A DNA stretch of 59,730 nt from a virus, in IMG/VR virus record IMGVR_UViG_3300020395_000008, positions 1 through 59,730 of that record. One strand, written 5' to 3'. A model generated the notes under the pieces. That model was not told the origin of the DNA. It made no database searches and saw only the letters and a program-made list of their open reading frames with translations. The position numbers were made by a program, and so were the translations under genes. Of this stretch, positions 35,440 through 43,452 are shown one piece after another (positions within the stretch are counted from its first letter, which is position 1; every line of letters begins with the position of its first letter).

Positions 35440-36273
35440 ATGCAACAACTTCATTATTGTCTAGGTCTTCCTAGAACTTGCTCATCAGTCATTATGAACA
35501 TACTGAATGAGAATCCAAGAATATTTACAACAGGCACATGCTGTACGCCTTATCTGGTAGATGCATGTCAGAAAAGATCAGGAGAAGTATCTGAATTTTT
35601 AGCATTAGATAAAGAGGTATTAAAGAAGTCATATATTAACTTCCTACGTCAGGGAATGAAGGGATGGTTTGAGGCGATGACTGATAAACCTATTGTCTTT
35701 TCCAAGTCAAGGGTATGGTCAGAGTGGCTTCCTCATACTTTTGCAATAGATCCTAACTCTAAGTATCTGGTGATACTGAGAGATCTAAGAGATATTATTT
35801 GTTCTTTTGATTCTCTTCTATGGAAGTTTCCTCAAGTCACTTATGGTGATAGAGAGAAACAATTCTATCAAGAATCATTTGAGCATAGAATGGAGATGTA
35901 TTGTCGGGATATAACATCTCTTTTAGGTCGGCCATTAAAAGTGCTTCCACATGTATTAGAAGTAGCACAGAAGAATCCAGGTAGTTTTTTCATATGTAAA
36001 CATGAGCATTTCAATGAGAATCCAAGAGAAACATTGAGAATGATATATGAATGGATAGGAGAACCAAACTTTGAACATGATTTTGATAATATTCCAGAAC
36101 CAGATTATAAGGAGAATGATTCAGTTTACAGATCTTTAGTGTATCATAAGACAGGAACTAAATTAAAGAAGTTAGAACCAAGATGGCCAAAGATTATGAC
36201 AGAAGAGCAATCTAAGGCAGTCATTACAAACAATCTATCTTACTATCAAACATTTTATCCTGAAGTATTATGA
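35440..36273 (+). CDS. Sulfotransferase-like protein
   Basis: This 277-aa protein matches the PAPS-dependent sulfotransferase fold. The N-terminal strand-loop LHYCLGLPRTCSSVIMNIL (P11-R12) corresponds to the 5'-phosphosulfate loop, although the usual Gly/Thr-rich part is replaced by C-S-S. The strand YLVILRDLRDIICSFDSLL gives R114 and S122 for the 3'-phosphate site. The helix NPRETLRMIYEWIGEPNFEH is typical near the C-terminus. The enzyme would transfer sulfate to a hydroxyl of a sugar or of tyrosine. In this island, sulfation of a glycan made by the adjacent transferases is the natural inference. It is coupled by ATGA to the GT25-like gene that follows. Confidence 0.8.
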   Translation: MQQLHYCLGLPRTCSSVIMNILNENPRIFTTGTCCTPYLVDACQKRSGEVSEFLALDKEVLKKSYINFLRQGMKGWFEAMTDKPIVFSKSRVWSEWLPHTFAIDPNSKYLVILRDLRDIICSFDSLLWKFPQVTYGDREKQFYQESFEHRMEMYCRDITSLLGRPLKVLPHVLEVAQKNPGSFFICKHEHFNENPRETLRMIYEWIGEPNFEHDFDNIPEPDYKENDSVYRSLVYHKTGTKLKKLEPRWPKIMTEEQSKAVITNNLSYYQTFYPEVL

Positions 36274-36998
36274 ATTATTTTAATCATTATAAGATGGAGG
36301 TAGAGGGAACTTATATTATTTCTATTCAAGGTAATGAACTTTCTCACCAACTAACTCACCAATGTCTTGATTCTTGTGAAAAGGTAGGACAACCTAATGT
36401 TCGTTTATTTCCTGCATTTGATGCTACTGATTCTCCAATTGAACAACAAGATTATGATTTGGGTCAACCTATAGGTGAATTGGGAAGCATTAAGGTTCCT
36501 GAAATGCTTAAGGATCAATCATTTATTAATTTTTTAAGATTACGTAGATCTGATCTTTTAATGACTCAGATTGCGTGTTTTCTTTCTCATTATTCATTAT
36601 GGTGTAGGTGTTTAGAACTTGATAAACCTATTGTAATCTTAGAACATGATGCTATAATGGTAAAACCTTATCTCAAGCATATGTATTATAATAATATAGT
36701 ATACTTAGGTGGTATAGAGCAAGTAGAAGGGGATTTTCATTCTAATACTCCTATTCCTCCTCATGCATCGGATCAGAAAGGATTAGATAGATTTATTTGT
36801 AGGGCTCATGCATATGCTATTGATCCTGCGATTGCTAAGAATTTGGTAGCATATTCTATACATCATGGTATTATAACTACTGCAGACGCAATTATGAGAT
36901 GTGACATGTTTGGAATTGTTCAGGATGGAGTATATGCTTATGATAATAATCATGGGTTATCTACAATCACAGAAGATGGGAAGGTAGCAAACACATGA
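36270..36998 (+). CDS. Glycosyltransferase family 25-like protein
   Basis: This 242-aa protein has the family-25 signature: an opening EGTYIISIQGNELSHQLTHQ with RLFPAFDAT, then TQIACFLSHYSLWCRCLELD (S106-H107) and PIVILEHDAIM with E125-H126-D127 in place of the usual E-D-D. A later segment, FICRAHAYAIDPAIAKNLV, also fits. GT25 includes lipooligosaccharide galactosyltransferases and the enzymes that glucosylate or galactosylate hydroxylysine in collagen-like proteins. The family therefore accepts hydroxylated amino acids, which is notable next to seven oxygenases. It is coupled by ATGA to the oxygenase that follows. Confidence 0.8.
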   Translation: MNYFNHYKMEVEGTYIISIQGNELSHQLTHQCLDSCEKVGQPNVRLFPAFDATDSPIEQQDYDLGQPIGELGSIKVPEMLKDQSFINFLRLRRSDLLMTQIACFLSHYSLWCRCLELDKPIVILEHDAIMVKPYLKHMYYNNIVYLGGIEQVEGDFHSNTPIPPHASDQKGLDRFICRAHAYAIDPAIAKNLVAYSIHHGIITTADAIMRCDMFGIVQDGVYAYDNNHGLSTITEDGKVANT

Positions 36999-37573
36999 CC
37001 AGTCGATTTGAGATACAACATGTTAATAAACCAATGGCAGTTTTTACTACCATTTTAGATGGTCATGTAGAACTTAATAAGTATCTAAAGGAAGTGATAC
37101 TGGAACACCGACAGAAATTTCCAGAGTCAATTAAGAGTAATGTTAAGGCATGGCACAGTTCATGGGTAACTCACCAACAGAATCCAAAGTTTCAACCACT
37201 TGTAGATCTAACTCTTGATGCATGTAACTTTATTACTGAAGGATATTATAATACTGCATCTGATCTTCGATTTAGGGTTCTTAATTTCTGGGCTATGATG
37301 TATGAAGATACTGAGTGGACAAAGAGACATTCCCATTTTCCGTCTGATTTTGCTGCTGTATATTATGTGGATGTAGAACCAGGTTGTGCTCCTGTTATTT
37401 TTGAAAGTGTGCAAAAAGATGGAATTAATGATAATAATCAACCATTGACACTTCAACCCCAAAATGGTATGCTTGCAATATGGCCAGCGATTTTACATCA
37501 TGAAGTTCCACCTACAAAAGGAAGAAGAATGTGTATTTCTATGAATATTGATAAAGGAGAAAGAAATGTTTAA
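36995..37573 (+). CDS. 2-oxoglutarate/Fe(II) oxygenase 4
   Basis: This 192-aa protein carries the H-x-H metal pattern WTKRHSHFPSDFAAVYYVD (H112, H114), then GCAPVIFES, and a distal site in MLAIWPAILHHEVPPTKGRR (H168 or H169, R177) followed by CISMNI. The same layout occurs in the 32872 and 37566 proteins, so these three are probably paralogues of one phage oxygenase type. It is coupled to the GT25 gene upstream and overlaps the next oxygenase gene by eight bases. The substrate is unknown. Confidence 0.8.
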   Translation: MTSRFEIQHVNKPMAVFTTILDGHVELNKYLKEVILEHRQKFPESIKSNVKAWHSSWVTHQQNPKFQPLVDLTLDACNFITEGYYNTASDLRFRVLNFWAMMYEDTEWTKRHSHFPSDFAAVYYVDVEPGCAPVIFESVQKDGINDNNQPLTLQPQNGMLAIWPAILHHEVPPTKGRRMCISMNIDKGERNV

Positions 37574-38177
37574 TCATTCCCATTTACCTAATCCAGGTGT
37601 TACTAATGGTACAATTCCTATAGAGATATATCAGGCTCTTAACCAAGAGATAGTAGATATTAATACTGATGATAGTAATACTATGAAGATGAATATGCAT
37701 CTTGCAGGACAGATCACAAAAGAATATCAAATTACAAAAAGTAGACAACTTCTTGATCCATATCTAGAAGAGATGGGTAGAGCATATCAAAAAGAATGGG
37801 ATTATTATCCTAAAGAGAATCCAAATGCAGATTTAAAAGTTGAATCAGTATGGGTTAATATGCAAAGGAAATTAGAGGTGAATCCTCTCCATAATCATGA
37901 TGGTACTCTTAGTTTTGTTGCATGGTTACATGTTCCATTTAAATTAGAAGATGAAAGAAACATGCAGAATTGTAAAAACTCAAGAACAGTGAAATTAGCA
38001 TCTACTTTTCAGTTTGTTTATACTCAGGTATTAGGTAATGTTGTAAATTTTCCATTGTTCGTTGAAAATGGGTGGGAAGGAAGAATCGTAATGTTCCCTT
38101 CTTCGCTTTTACATATAGTATATCCTTTTCAGAGTAGTGACGATTATAGAATTTCTATTGCAGGTAACTTACATTAA
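37566..38177 (+). CDS. 2-oxoglutarate/Fe(II) oxygenase 5
   Basis: I place the start at the ATG 37566 (203 aa), seven bases after an AAGGAG Shine-Dalgarno sequence. An in-frame TTG six codons earlier is less likely. The metal site is NPLHNHDGTLSFVAWLHVP (H109, H111 with D112 next to it). The distal part is RIVMFPSSLLHIVYPF (H183), and DDYRISIAGNLH supplies R195. It is the fifth oxygenase in 7 kb and follows another one directly, an arrangement that suggests successive hydroxylation of related sites or redundancy. It overlaps the glycosyltransferase gene that follows by one base (TAATG). Confidence 0.8.
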   Translation: MFNHSHLPNPGVTNGTIPIEIYQALNQEIVDINTDDSNTMKMNMHLAGQITKEYQITKSRQLLDPYLEEMGRAYQKEWDYYPKENPNADLKVESVWVNMQRKLEVNPLHNHDGTLSFVAWLHVPFKLEDERNMQNCKNSRTVKLASTFQFVYTQVLGNVVNFPLFVENGWEGRIVMFPSSLLHIVYPFQSSDDYRISIAGNLH

Positions 38178-39133
38178 TGCTTCATATTATTACCAGAACA
38201 TGTGATAAAGCTTCAATCCAATCAGAAAGGATTGTGAATAAGACAGAGTGTGCTCTTCGGTGTGTCAACTCTGTTCTTAAGAATATGGAGAATCTTGAGG
38301 AGGTAGATTATCATATTATTGATGATCGATCTAGTGAATATTTTAGAGATAGTCTTAAAAAAATATGCGACGAGTCAAAGCAGAAAGTTACATTTAATTT
38401 TTTAGAAGATAGAGATACGGAAGGACAAAATCCTCATATACAGTCAAGATTTTCTGTAAAGGTGGCTTATGATTACATTTATAATTTACCTGATGAAGAT
38501 TTTGTATATATTGTAGATGATGATCATCTTCATTATCCTGATGCCCTTAAAAAGATGATGGTAACATGGGAATATTTAGATAATTTAGTAAATTTTATCA
38601 CTCCTCGTGATCAATATAGAAAAAAATTATGGGCAGAAGGAGTGAGTTATGAGGATACAGACTTGAAAGTGGAAAAGTTTAATGAAAGAACTGACGAAGA
38701 TATTGGTATCTTTCCTCAGTGTTTTGTTCAGATGTTTCCTTATGATAAAAATTTAACTCTTGATTTTTATGTAGGTTCCTGTGTAGTAGTCCCTACACCA
38801 ACAGGGTATTATAGAACAACATGGTATACTCACGAAACATTTATGCTTAAGGCAAAGGTATTTAAGAAACATAAAGAAACTTTTGATAGATTGCAATTAA
38901 CAGGAACTCCTGCAGCTGGATGGGAAGGTGATACTATTAGTAAGTTATGGGAAAACCATGTTAGAATGTTTATGCCTTTAAATCCATCGGTAATGCACAT
39001 GTCAGTTTCAAGAGATCTTCCCTTTACATGGCAACCTCAAGATCTTATGGCGTTATGGGACGAAAACCAAACATCATATTCAATACCTGAAAATTCAATT
39101 GTTAAATTAGACCCTACGGAGATTATTTTATAA
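38177..39133 (+). CDS. GT-A (family 2-like) glycosyltransferase
   Basis: This 318-aa protein looks like a GT-A enzyme. The N-terminus is LHIITRTCDKASIQSERI, the nucleotide-binding strand YHIIDDRSSEYFRDSL, and the catalytic D-x-D region FVYIVDDDHLHYPDALKKM with D114-D115-D116. The second half has DFYVGSCVVVPTPTGYY and a helical region with GWEGDTISKLWENHVRMF, where the acidic residues could be the catalytic base. The donor and acceptor are not known. It is part of a tightly coupled run of genes that share one-base overlaps. Confidence 0.75.
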   Translation: MLHIITRTCDKASIQSERIVNKTECALRCVNSVLKNMENLEEVDYHIIDDRSSEYFRDSLKKICDESKQKVTFNFLEDRDTEGQNPHIQSRFSVKVAYDYIYNLPDEDFVYIVDDDHLHYPDALKKMMVTWEYLDNLVNFITPRDQYRKKLWAEGVSYEDTDLKVEKFNERTDEDIGIFPQCFVQMFPYDKNLTLDFYVGSCVVVPTPTGYYRTTWYTHETFMLKAKVFKKHKETFDRLQLTGTPAAGWEGDTISKLWENHVRMFMPLNPSVMHMSVSRDLPFTWQPQDLMALWDENQTSYSIPENSIVKLDPTEIIL

Positions 39134-39813
39134 TGAGAAAACTTATTCATGTTGTTAATATTAATAATTTCTTTCCAGAATTATTTGCATTAACATATCC
39201 TACCATAAGAACTTATGCAGAAAAGCATGGTTATATGATTAATATGATAACAGAGAGAAAGTTCCCTGATTATCCTCTTCATTATGAGAAGTTTCAGGTG
39301 TATGAGGATGGTAAAGAAGCAGAGGTGAATATTTTATGTGATGCTGATATGCTCATACATCCAGAATTTCCTGATGTAGTAAGTAGATTAAGAAGAGATT
39401 CTATTGCATTCAATGATAATTATAATATTAGTTGGAAGTATCATGTTGAGAGAATACCCTATTTTATGCGAGATGGTAGAGATGTGGGCATAGCAACTAA
39501 CTTTGTTGTAACATCTGATTGGACACATGATGCATGGAAACCTATTCCATTAAGTCCAAAAGAGATTGAAGATCTTGCAAAGAAAGAAGTGACTGAAGGG
39601 GGAAGTGATTCTTCACAAAGAGGATGGGGACACTATGCAGATGAGTTTGCAATATCTTATAACTTAGCAAAGTATGGACTTAAATATACTGGAGTTACGT
39701 GGGAAGATTGGATGAGACCTTGGCTTGTACATACAGGTACGGGTGATAAGAATGAAGCACTTGAGATTGCAAGGAGAACATTAGCACAATGGGCAACTTT
39801 AGAGAACTCTTAG
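39133..39813 (+). CDS. GT-A-type glycosyltransferase-like protein
   Basis: This 226-aa protein starts RKLIHVVNINNFFPELFAL and has a D-x-D at 70-72 in VNILCDADMLIHPEFPDVV. Later motifs include DVGIATNFVVTSDWTHDAW and a C-terminal HYADEFAISYNLAKYGLKYT. The fold seems to be the nucleotide-diphospho-sugar type, with some similarity to families 8 and 34. The protein ends next to a GT9-like gene that overlaps it by 25 bases. The product could be a peptide or lipid glycan; nothing visible decides it. Confidence 0.65.
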   Translation: MRKLIHVVNINNFFPELFALTYPTIRTYAEKHGYMINMITERKFPDYPLHYEKFQVYEDGKEAEVNILCDADMLIHPEFPDVVSRLRRDSIAFNDNYNISWKYHVERIPYFMRDGRDVGIATNFVVTSDWTHDAWKPIPLSPKEIEDLAKKEVTEGGSDSSQRGWGHYADEFAISYNLAKYGLKYTGVTWEDWMRPWLVHTGTGDKNEALEIARRTLAQWATLENS

Positions 39814-40679
39814 AAAAGATGCACTCTGAGAGGATGAGTGATTGTTGGGGTTCATATACACGTCCCCATAAAAAACCTATTTGGGATGGAAAATTTGAAA
39901 AAGGAAAAACAATATTAATTGATGGTGAAGGTGGGAAAGGTGATGAGTTATTTGGTGCAAAGTTCTCTCATAATTTTGTTGAGAGGGGAATGAAAGTTGT
40001 TTTTGCAACTAATTATTGGTCATCCTATAATGTTATTGCAAGAATTAAAAGTATTGATAAGGTGGTTCATGTGTTTGAGTTAGAAGATTATGAGGATTAT
40101 GACTATTGGGTTCCTGTGGGTGAGGTTCCTGTTGCATTGGAGATGACTCAAGATCAAGTACCTACTCATCCATATCTTGAGCCTAATGAAGAGTATCTTA
40201 CTAAATGGAAAAGGATTATACCCTCAAGTGATAAATTTAAGATTGGTGTGAGATGGACAGGCCATCCTAATTTTGAGGATAAAACTATAATTCCTGTAAA
40301 ATATTTTGAAGAATTAGGTTCTCTTCCGAATGTTGAATTATATTCTTTATGCAAGGAACATGGAGTTGATGATGTATCAGACCATTCTAATATTATTCCT
40401 TTATATGAAGAGAATGGTACAGAGTGGTTAGAAACATGGGATGATACATTTGCAGCTATCTCTCAGTTAGATTTAACGATCAGTAGTTCTACATGTATTC
40501 CTATTATATGTGCAGGATTAAATAAACCTATATGGACAGTAGTTCCTGAAGATCCTTATTATTTGTGGTTGCAAGACTTTTGGTTTGGTGATAAAATGAG
40601 AATATATACACAGTCAGTAAAAGGAGATTGGAATCACCCTTTTGAAGATGTTAAAAATGATTTATTAAAGATACTATGA
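39789..40679 (+). CDS. GT9 heptosyltransferase-like protein
   Basis: This 296-aa protein carries the hallmarks of ADP-heptose:LPS heptosyltransferases: ILIDGEGGKGDELFGAKF (the donor-domain glycine loop), KFKIGVRWTGHPNFEDKTI, and LDLTISSSTCIPIICAGLNK with PIWTVVPEDPYYLW. The ATG at 39789 would overlap the upstream gene by 25 bases; a second ATG at 39819 lies five bases after that gene's stop and is about equally likely. It is the second GT9-type gene here and the one closest to the ADP-heptose genes at 43051-45684. A role in transferring heptose is a fair inference but the acceptor is unknown. Confidence 0.75.
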   Translation: MGNFRELLEKMHSERMSDCWGSYTRPHKKPIWDGKFEKGKTILIDGEGGKGDELFGAKFSHNFVERGMKVVFATNYWSSYNVIARIKSIDKVVHVFELEDYEDYDYWVPVGEVPVALEMTQDQVPTHPYLEPNEEYLTKWKRIIPSSDKFKIGVRWTGHPNFEDKTIIPVKYFEELGSLPNVELYSLCKEHGVDDVSDHSNIIPLYEENGTEWLETWDDTFAAISQLDLTISSSTCIPIICAGLNKPIWTVVPEDPYYLWLQDFWFGDKMRIYTQSVKGDWNHPFEDVKNDLLKIL

Positions 40680-41287
40680 TACGTAGAAATTTAATTGTTG
40701 TTGATGATTTTTTACAGAACCCTGATGCTGTAAGAGAGTATGCTCTAGAGCAACAGTTTGAATTTTTTGGAGGAAAGAATTGGCCTGGTAGAGATAGTGC
40801 TGAGTGTCATGGTGAGGAGGAGATGACTGAAGCATGTTCTCAGGTAGTAGGGGAGAAACTTACTATCAAACCAGAGAACAAGTGTTCTTACTTTAGATTA
40901 ACTAAAGAAGGACAGTATGGAAGACAGCATATTCACTTTGATCCCAATCCAGGATTGATATGGGCTGGTGTTCTTTATCTCACACCTACTATTCATCCTA
41001 CAGGAGGTACAAAGTTCTGGAAACATAAAGAAACAGGATGGGAGAGTTCTCCTACTACCCACGAGGGTGCAAAGTATGGTGTGCATTCTCACCAGGATAT
41101 GGTAAAATTTTTTGATATTGAAGGAAAGGATGAGTCCAAATGGATAGAACTAGATAATGTTGCTTTTAAATATAATCGTTTGGTTATGTTTAATCCTTCT
41201 CTTTGGCATTCAAATGGTGATTTGTTTGGAACTATGGAAGAAGATGCAAGACTAGTACAACTATTTTTCTTTCATGGAGCAGATTAG
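40676..41287 (+). CDS. 2-oxoglutarate/Fe(II) oxygenase-like protein 6 (DUF6445-like)
   Basis: This 203-aa protein has an N-terminal NLIVVDDFLQNPDAVREYAL and a metal motif QHIHFDPNPGLIWAGVLYL (H87-F-D89). GGTKFWKHKETGW follows, and the distal RLVMFNPSLWHSNGDLFG (H178) precedes EDARLVQLFFFHG with R192. That is the layout of DUF6445-type oxygenases found in phages and marine bacteria. It is coupled by ATGA to the GT9 gene upstream and overlaps the YkgJ-like gene by 14 bases. The substrate is unknown. Confidence 0.75.
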   Translation: MIRRNLIVVDDFLQNPDAVREYALEQQFEFFGGKNWPGRDSAECHGEEEMTEACSQVVGEKLTIKPENKCSYFRLTKEGQYGRQHIHFDPNPGLIWAGVLYLTPTIHPTGGTKFWKHKETGWESSPTTHEGAKYGVHSHQDMVKFFDIEGKDESKWIELDNVAFKYNRLVMFNPSLWHSNGDLFGTMEEDARLVQLFFFHGAD

Positions 41288-41711
41288 AGAGTGTGGTGAG
41301 TGCGACCTATGTTGTAATTGGTTGTCTCATAATGTCTATGGGCAACAGATAACCTTAGACAGTCCATGTAGGTTTTTAAATAATGGATGTTCTATTCATC
41401 CTAATAGACCTGCTCAATGCAAGAGATACTTCTGTATGTGGGCTCAAGGAGTTCTACCTGAGTGGATGTTTCCTAAAGATATAGGTATTATAGTGAGTGT
41501 CAAGAATTGGCCATATGGTCAATGGTTAGAGGTAATTGAGGCAGGAAAGCCAATAACAGATGAAATATTGGCAGAGTTAGGTAAGTTTAATGTGCCTGTT
41601 AAATATACGAGGGAGGGAAAAGAATATATACTCGGAGGATCTGAATTTGAAGAGTTCTACCAAGATTATGTCACAAAAAATCGCCATCTTTTATCACCTG
41701 TATCAGACTGA
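41274..41711 (+). CDS. YkgJ-type cysteine cluster protein
   Basis: This 145-aa protein has the cysteine pattern of the YkgJ family of zinc/iron-chelating proteins: C-x2-C-x2-CC at the start (RECGECDLCCNW), then PCRFLNNGCSIHPNRPAQC and CKRYFCMW. Members of this family are often encoded near enzymes that modify proteins or glycans and may deliver metal. In this window it sits among Fe(II) oxygenases, so a metal-supply role would be logical. That is an inference from the neighbourhood. It overlaps the previous gene by 14 bases and the next by 44. Confidence 0.8.
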   Translation: MEQIRECGECDLCCNWLSHNVYGQQITLDSPCRFLNNGCSIHPNRPAQCKRYFCMWAQGVLPEWMFPKDIGIIVSVKNWPYGQWLEVIEAGKPITDEILAELGKFNVPVKYTREGKEYILGGSEFEEFYQDYVTKNRHLLSPVSD

Positions 41712-42300
41712 ACTATCTGGTCTAATATATCAACAACAGATGCATAGATTACGCACATCTGGATTGATGGATGCATGTGAGTTTATTCATATTGGAACCG
41801 TGGGTGAGAATGAACTTTTTTCATTACCTAAGAAAGCAAAGGTTCATAAGAATGAAAGACTGACTAAGGATGAGGGTGAGACAGTAGAGTCAATGTATAA
41901 ATTCTCTAAGGAGAATCCAGACTATAAAGTATTATTCTTTCATGCAAAAGGAGCAAGCAGACAATTTGTTCCTCAACTTCATGCATGGAGATTATTCTTA
42001 GAGTATTATGTAATTGATAAATGGAAAGAATGTATTAGTTATCTGGATGAATATAATGTAGTGGGAGCCAAGTTAAGAATGAAACCTTACCCACATTTTA
42101 GTGGTAATTTTTGGTGGGGAAATTCGGATTATCTTGCTACATTAGATGAGAACTTTTTGTATACTCAAGGAGAACATGGTAAAATTGATAGGGAGTTGAT
42201 GATTGGAACTGGACCTAAGTTTGACCCTTATAATATTCATCATGTTCACATAGACACCAACATGTATGATACAATATTTACAGAAGACAATTATATATGA
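41668..42300 (+). CDS. Glycosyltransferase-like protein
   Basis: I choose the ATG at 41668 (210 aa; MSQKIAIFYHLYQ), because an upstream in-frame ATG at 41590 would add 26 residues that only translate the preceding gene in another frame. Recognisable features are LMDACEFIHIGTVGENELF, YKVLFFHAKGASR, and NVVGAKLRMKPYPHFSGNFW followed by SDYLATLDENFL. This pattern, with H-A-K-G-A and S-G-N-F-W-W, recurs in glycosyltransferase-like proteins from surface-polysaccharide loci. No classical D-x-D is clear, so the call is weaker than for its neighbours. It is coupled by ATGA to the next oxygenase gene. Confidence 0.55.
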   Translation: MSQKIAIFYHLYQTELSGLIYQQQMHRLRTSGLMDACEFIHIGTVGENELFSLPKKAKVHKNERLTKDEGETVESMYKFSKENPDYKVLFFHAKGASRQFVPQLHAWRLFLEYYVIDKWKECISYLDEYNVVGAKLRMKPYPHFSGNFWWGNSDYLATLDENFLYTQGEHGKIDRELMIGTGPKFDPYNIHHVHIDTNMYDTIFTEDNYI

Positions 42301-43058
42301 TCAACAGACTTGAAGTTTCTAAATTAAAATCTGAGTTTATTAAGGGACAACCATTTCATCATGTAGTAATAGATAATTTTTTTGATGATGAAACTGCTAT
42401 GTCATTGAGTCGGGAGTTTCCTGATTATAATTCTGATGTGTGGTATGTATATAATAATCCCCTAGAGAATAAGAAGGCTTGTAATACATGGAACCTCTTT
42501 CCACGGAACTTATATTCTACATTTTGTTATTTGAATTCTCCTTCCTTTATCTCTAAACTGCAGAAGATTACTGGCATCAAGAAATTATATCCTGATGTAG
42601 GACTGCATGGAGGAGGGTTGCATATGCATGGTAAAGGTGGTAAACTGAACGTGCATTTAGATTATTCTATTCACCCTAAACTTAAACTTCAAAGGAAATT
42701 AAATCTCATTGTTTATCTTGCTGAGAACTGGAATCCTGAGTGGAAAGGCCAATTAGAGTTCTGGTCAGCAGATAGAAAACAATGCATAACTTCCACTGAT
42801 ACACTCTTTAATCGTGCAGTAATGTTCGATACTACCCAAAACTCATATCATGGACTTCCAACTCCTCTGGAGTGTCCTGAGGGTCGTTATAGAAAGAGTA
42901 TAGCAGTTTATTATCTTACTGATCCCGTAGAGAATTGTCCTGTTAATTCCAAGGCAATATACATACCAACTGAGGATCAGAAAGATGACCCTGAAGTGAA
43001 TAGAATCATCAGCAAGAGGGCAAGTATGGTAACTGTAGACGAGGTTTATCGTGTCTAA
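42297..43058 (+). CDS. 2-oxoglutarate/Fe(II) oxygenase 7 (prolyl hydroxylase type)
   Basis: This 253-aa protein has the opening FHHVVIDNFFDDETAMSLSR that is typical of prolyl-4-hydroxylase-like proteins. The metal site is KLNVHLDYSIHPKLKLQRK (H120-L-D122), followed by LNLIVYLAENWNPEWKGQLE. The distal part has NRAVMFDTTQNSYHGLPTP with H185 and RYRKSIAVYYLT with R199. In bacteria this type of oxygenase is often found beside glycosyltransferases. It overlaps the RfaE2-like gene by eight bases, linking oxygenases and the ADP-heptose genes on one transcript. Confidence 0.85.
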   Translation: MINRLEVSKLKSEFIKGQPFHHVVIDNFFDDETAMSLSREFPDYNSDVWYVYNNPLENKKACNTWNLFPRNLYSTFCYLNSPSFISKLQKITGIKKLYPDVGLHGGGLHMHGKGGKLNVHLDYSIHPKLKLQRKLNLIVYLAENWNPEWKGQLEFWSADRKQCITSTDTLFNRAVMFDTTQNSYHGLPTPLECPEGRYRKSIAVYYLTDPVENCPVNSKAIYIPTEDQKDDPEVNRIISKRASMVTVDEVYRV

Positions 43059-43452
43059 AATTGTATGGACTAATGGTACATTTGATATCCTGCACCCTGG
43101 CCATATACAACTCTTCAAAGTTGCAAGGTCATTGGGTGATAAGGTTATAGTTGCTACTGATACTGATGAAAAGATAAAGAAAGATAAAGGTGATCATAAA
43201 CCAGTGAATGATTTAAAGTATAGAGTTGCTATGCTTGAATCAATTAAATATATTGATGTAGTATTGACATTTGGTGACAGACCAGAACTTGAGGGGTTGA
43301 TACAATTATATAATCCTGATATACTATTACTTGGTGATGACTGGAGGTATGGGGATGTGGTAGGTAGAGAGTATGCTAAGGAAGTTAGATTCCTTCCAAG
43401 AGTGGGAGGTTATGCAAGCAGTAACACTATTAAAAGGATTCACAACCTATGA
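43051..43452 (+). CDS. rfaE2: RfaE2/HldE-type nucleotidyltransferase domain protein
   Basis: This 133-aa protein starts with GTG. It carries the nucleotidyltransferase motif TNGTFDILHPGHIQLF (HxGH at 15-18), VIVATDTDEKIKKDKGD, LLGDDWRYGDVVGREYA and the closing SNTIKRI. The combination fits the C-terminal domain of HldE (RfaE2), which turns heptose-1-phosphate and ATP into ADP-heptose. Glycerol-phosphate cytidylyltransferases share the first motif but not the P-D-x-L-x-x-G-D-D and S-x-T-I-x-x-I pattern to the same extent. The kinase half of HldE follows directly as a separate gene (ATGA overlap). Confidence 0.8.
   Translation: MSKIVWTNGTFDILHPGHIQLFKVARSLGDKVIVATDTDEKIKKDKGDHKPVNDLKYRVAMLESIKYIDVVLTFGDRPELEGLIQLYNPDILLLGDDWRYGDVVGREYAKEVRFLPRVGGYASSNTIKRIHNL

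Noticed and set aside
41590-41667. Upstream start (41590) for the glycosyltransferase-like gene
   Set aside because: The extra 26 residues only read the YkgJ gene in another frame, and the N-terminus MSQKIAIFYHLYQ at 41668 looks like the true beginning of a Rossmann-type domain.
43051-43452. Glycerol-3-phosphate cytidylyltransferase (TagD-like)
   Set aside because: The first motif is shared, but the RfaE1-like kinase gene next to it and HldD close by favour the ADP-heptose reading. The possibility is not fully excluded.
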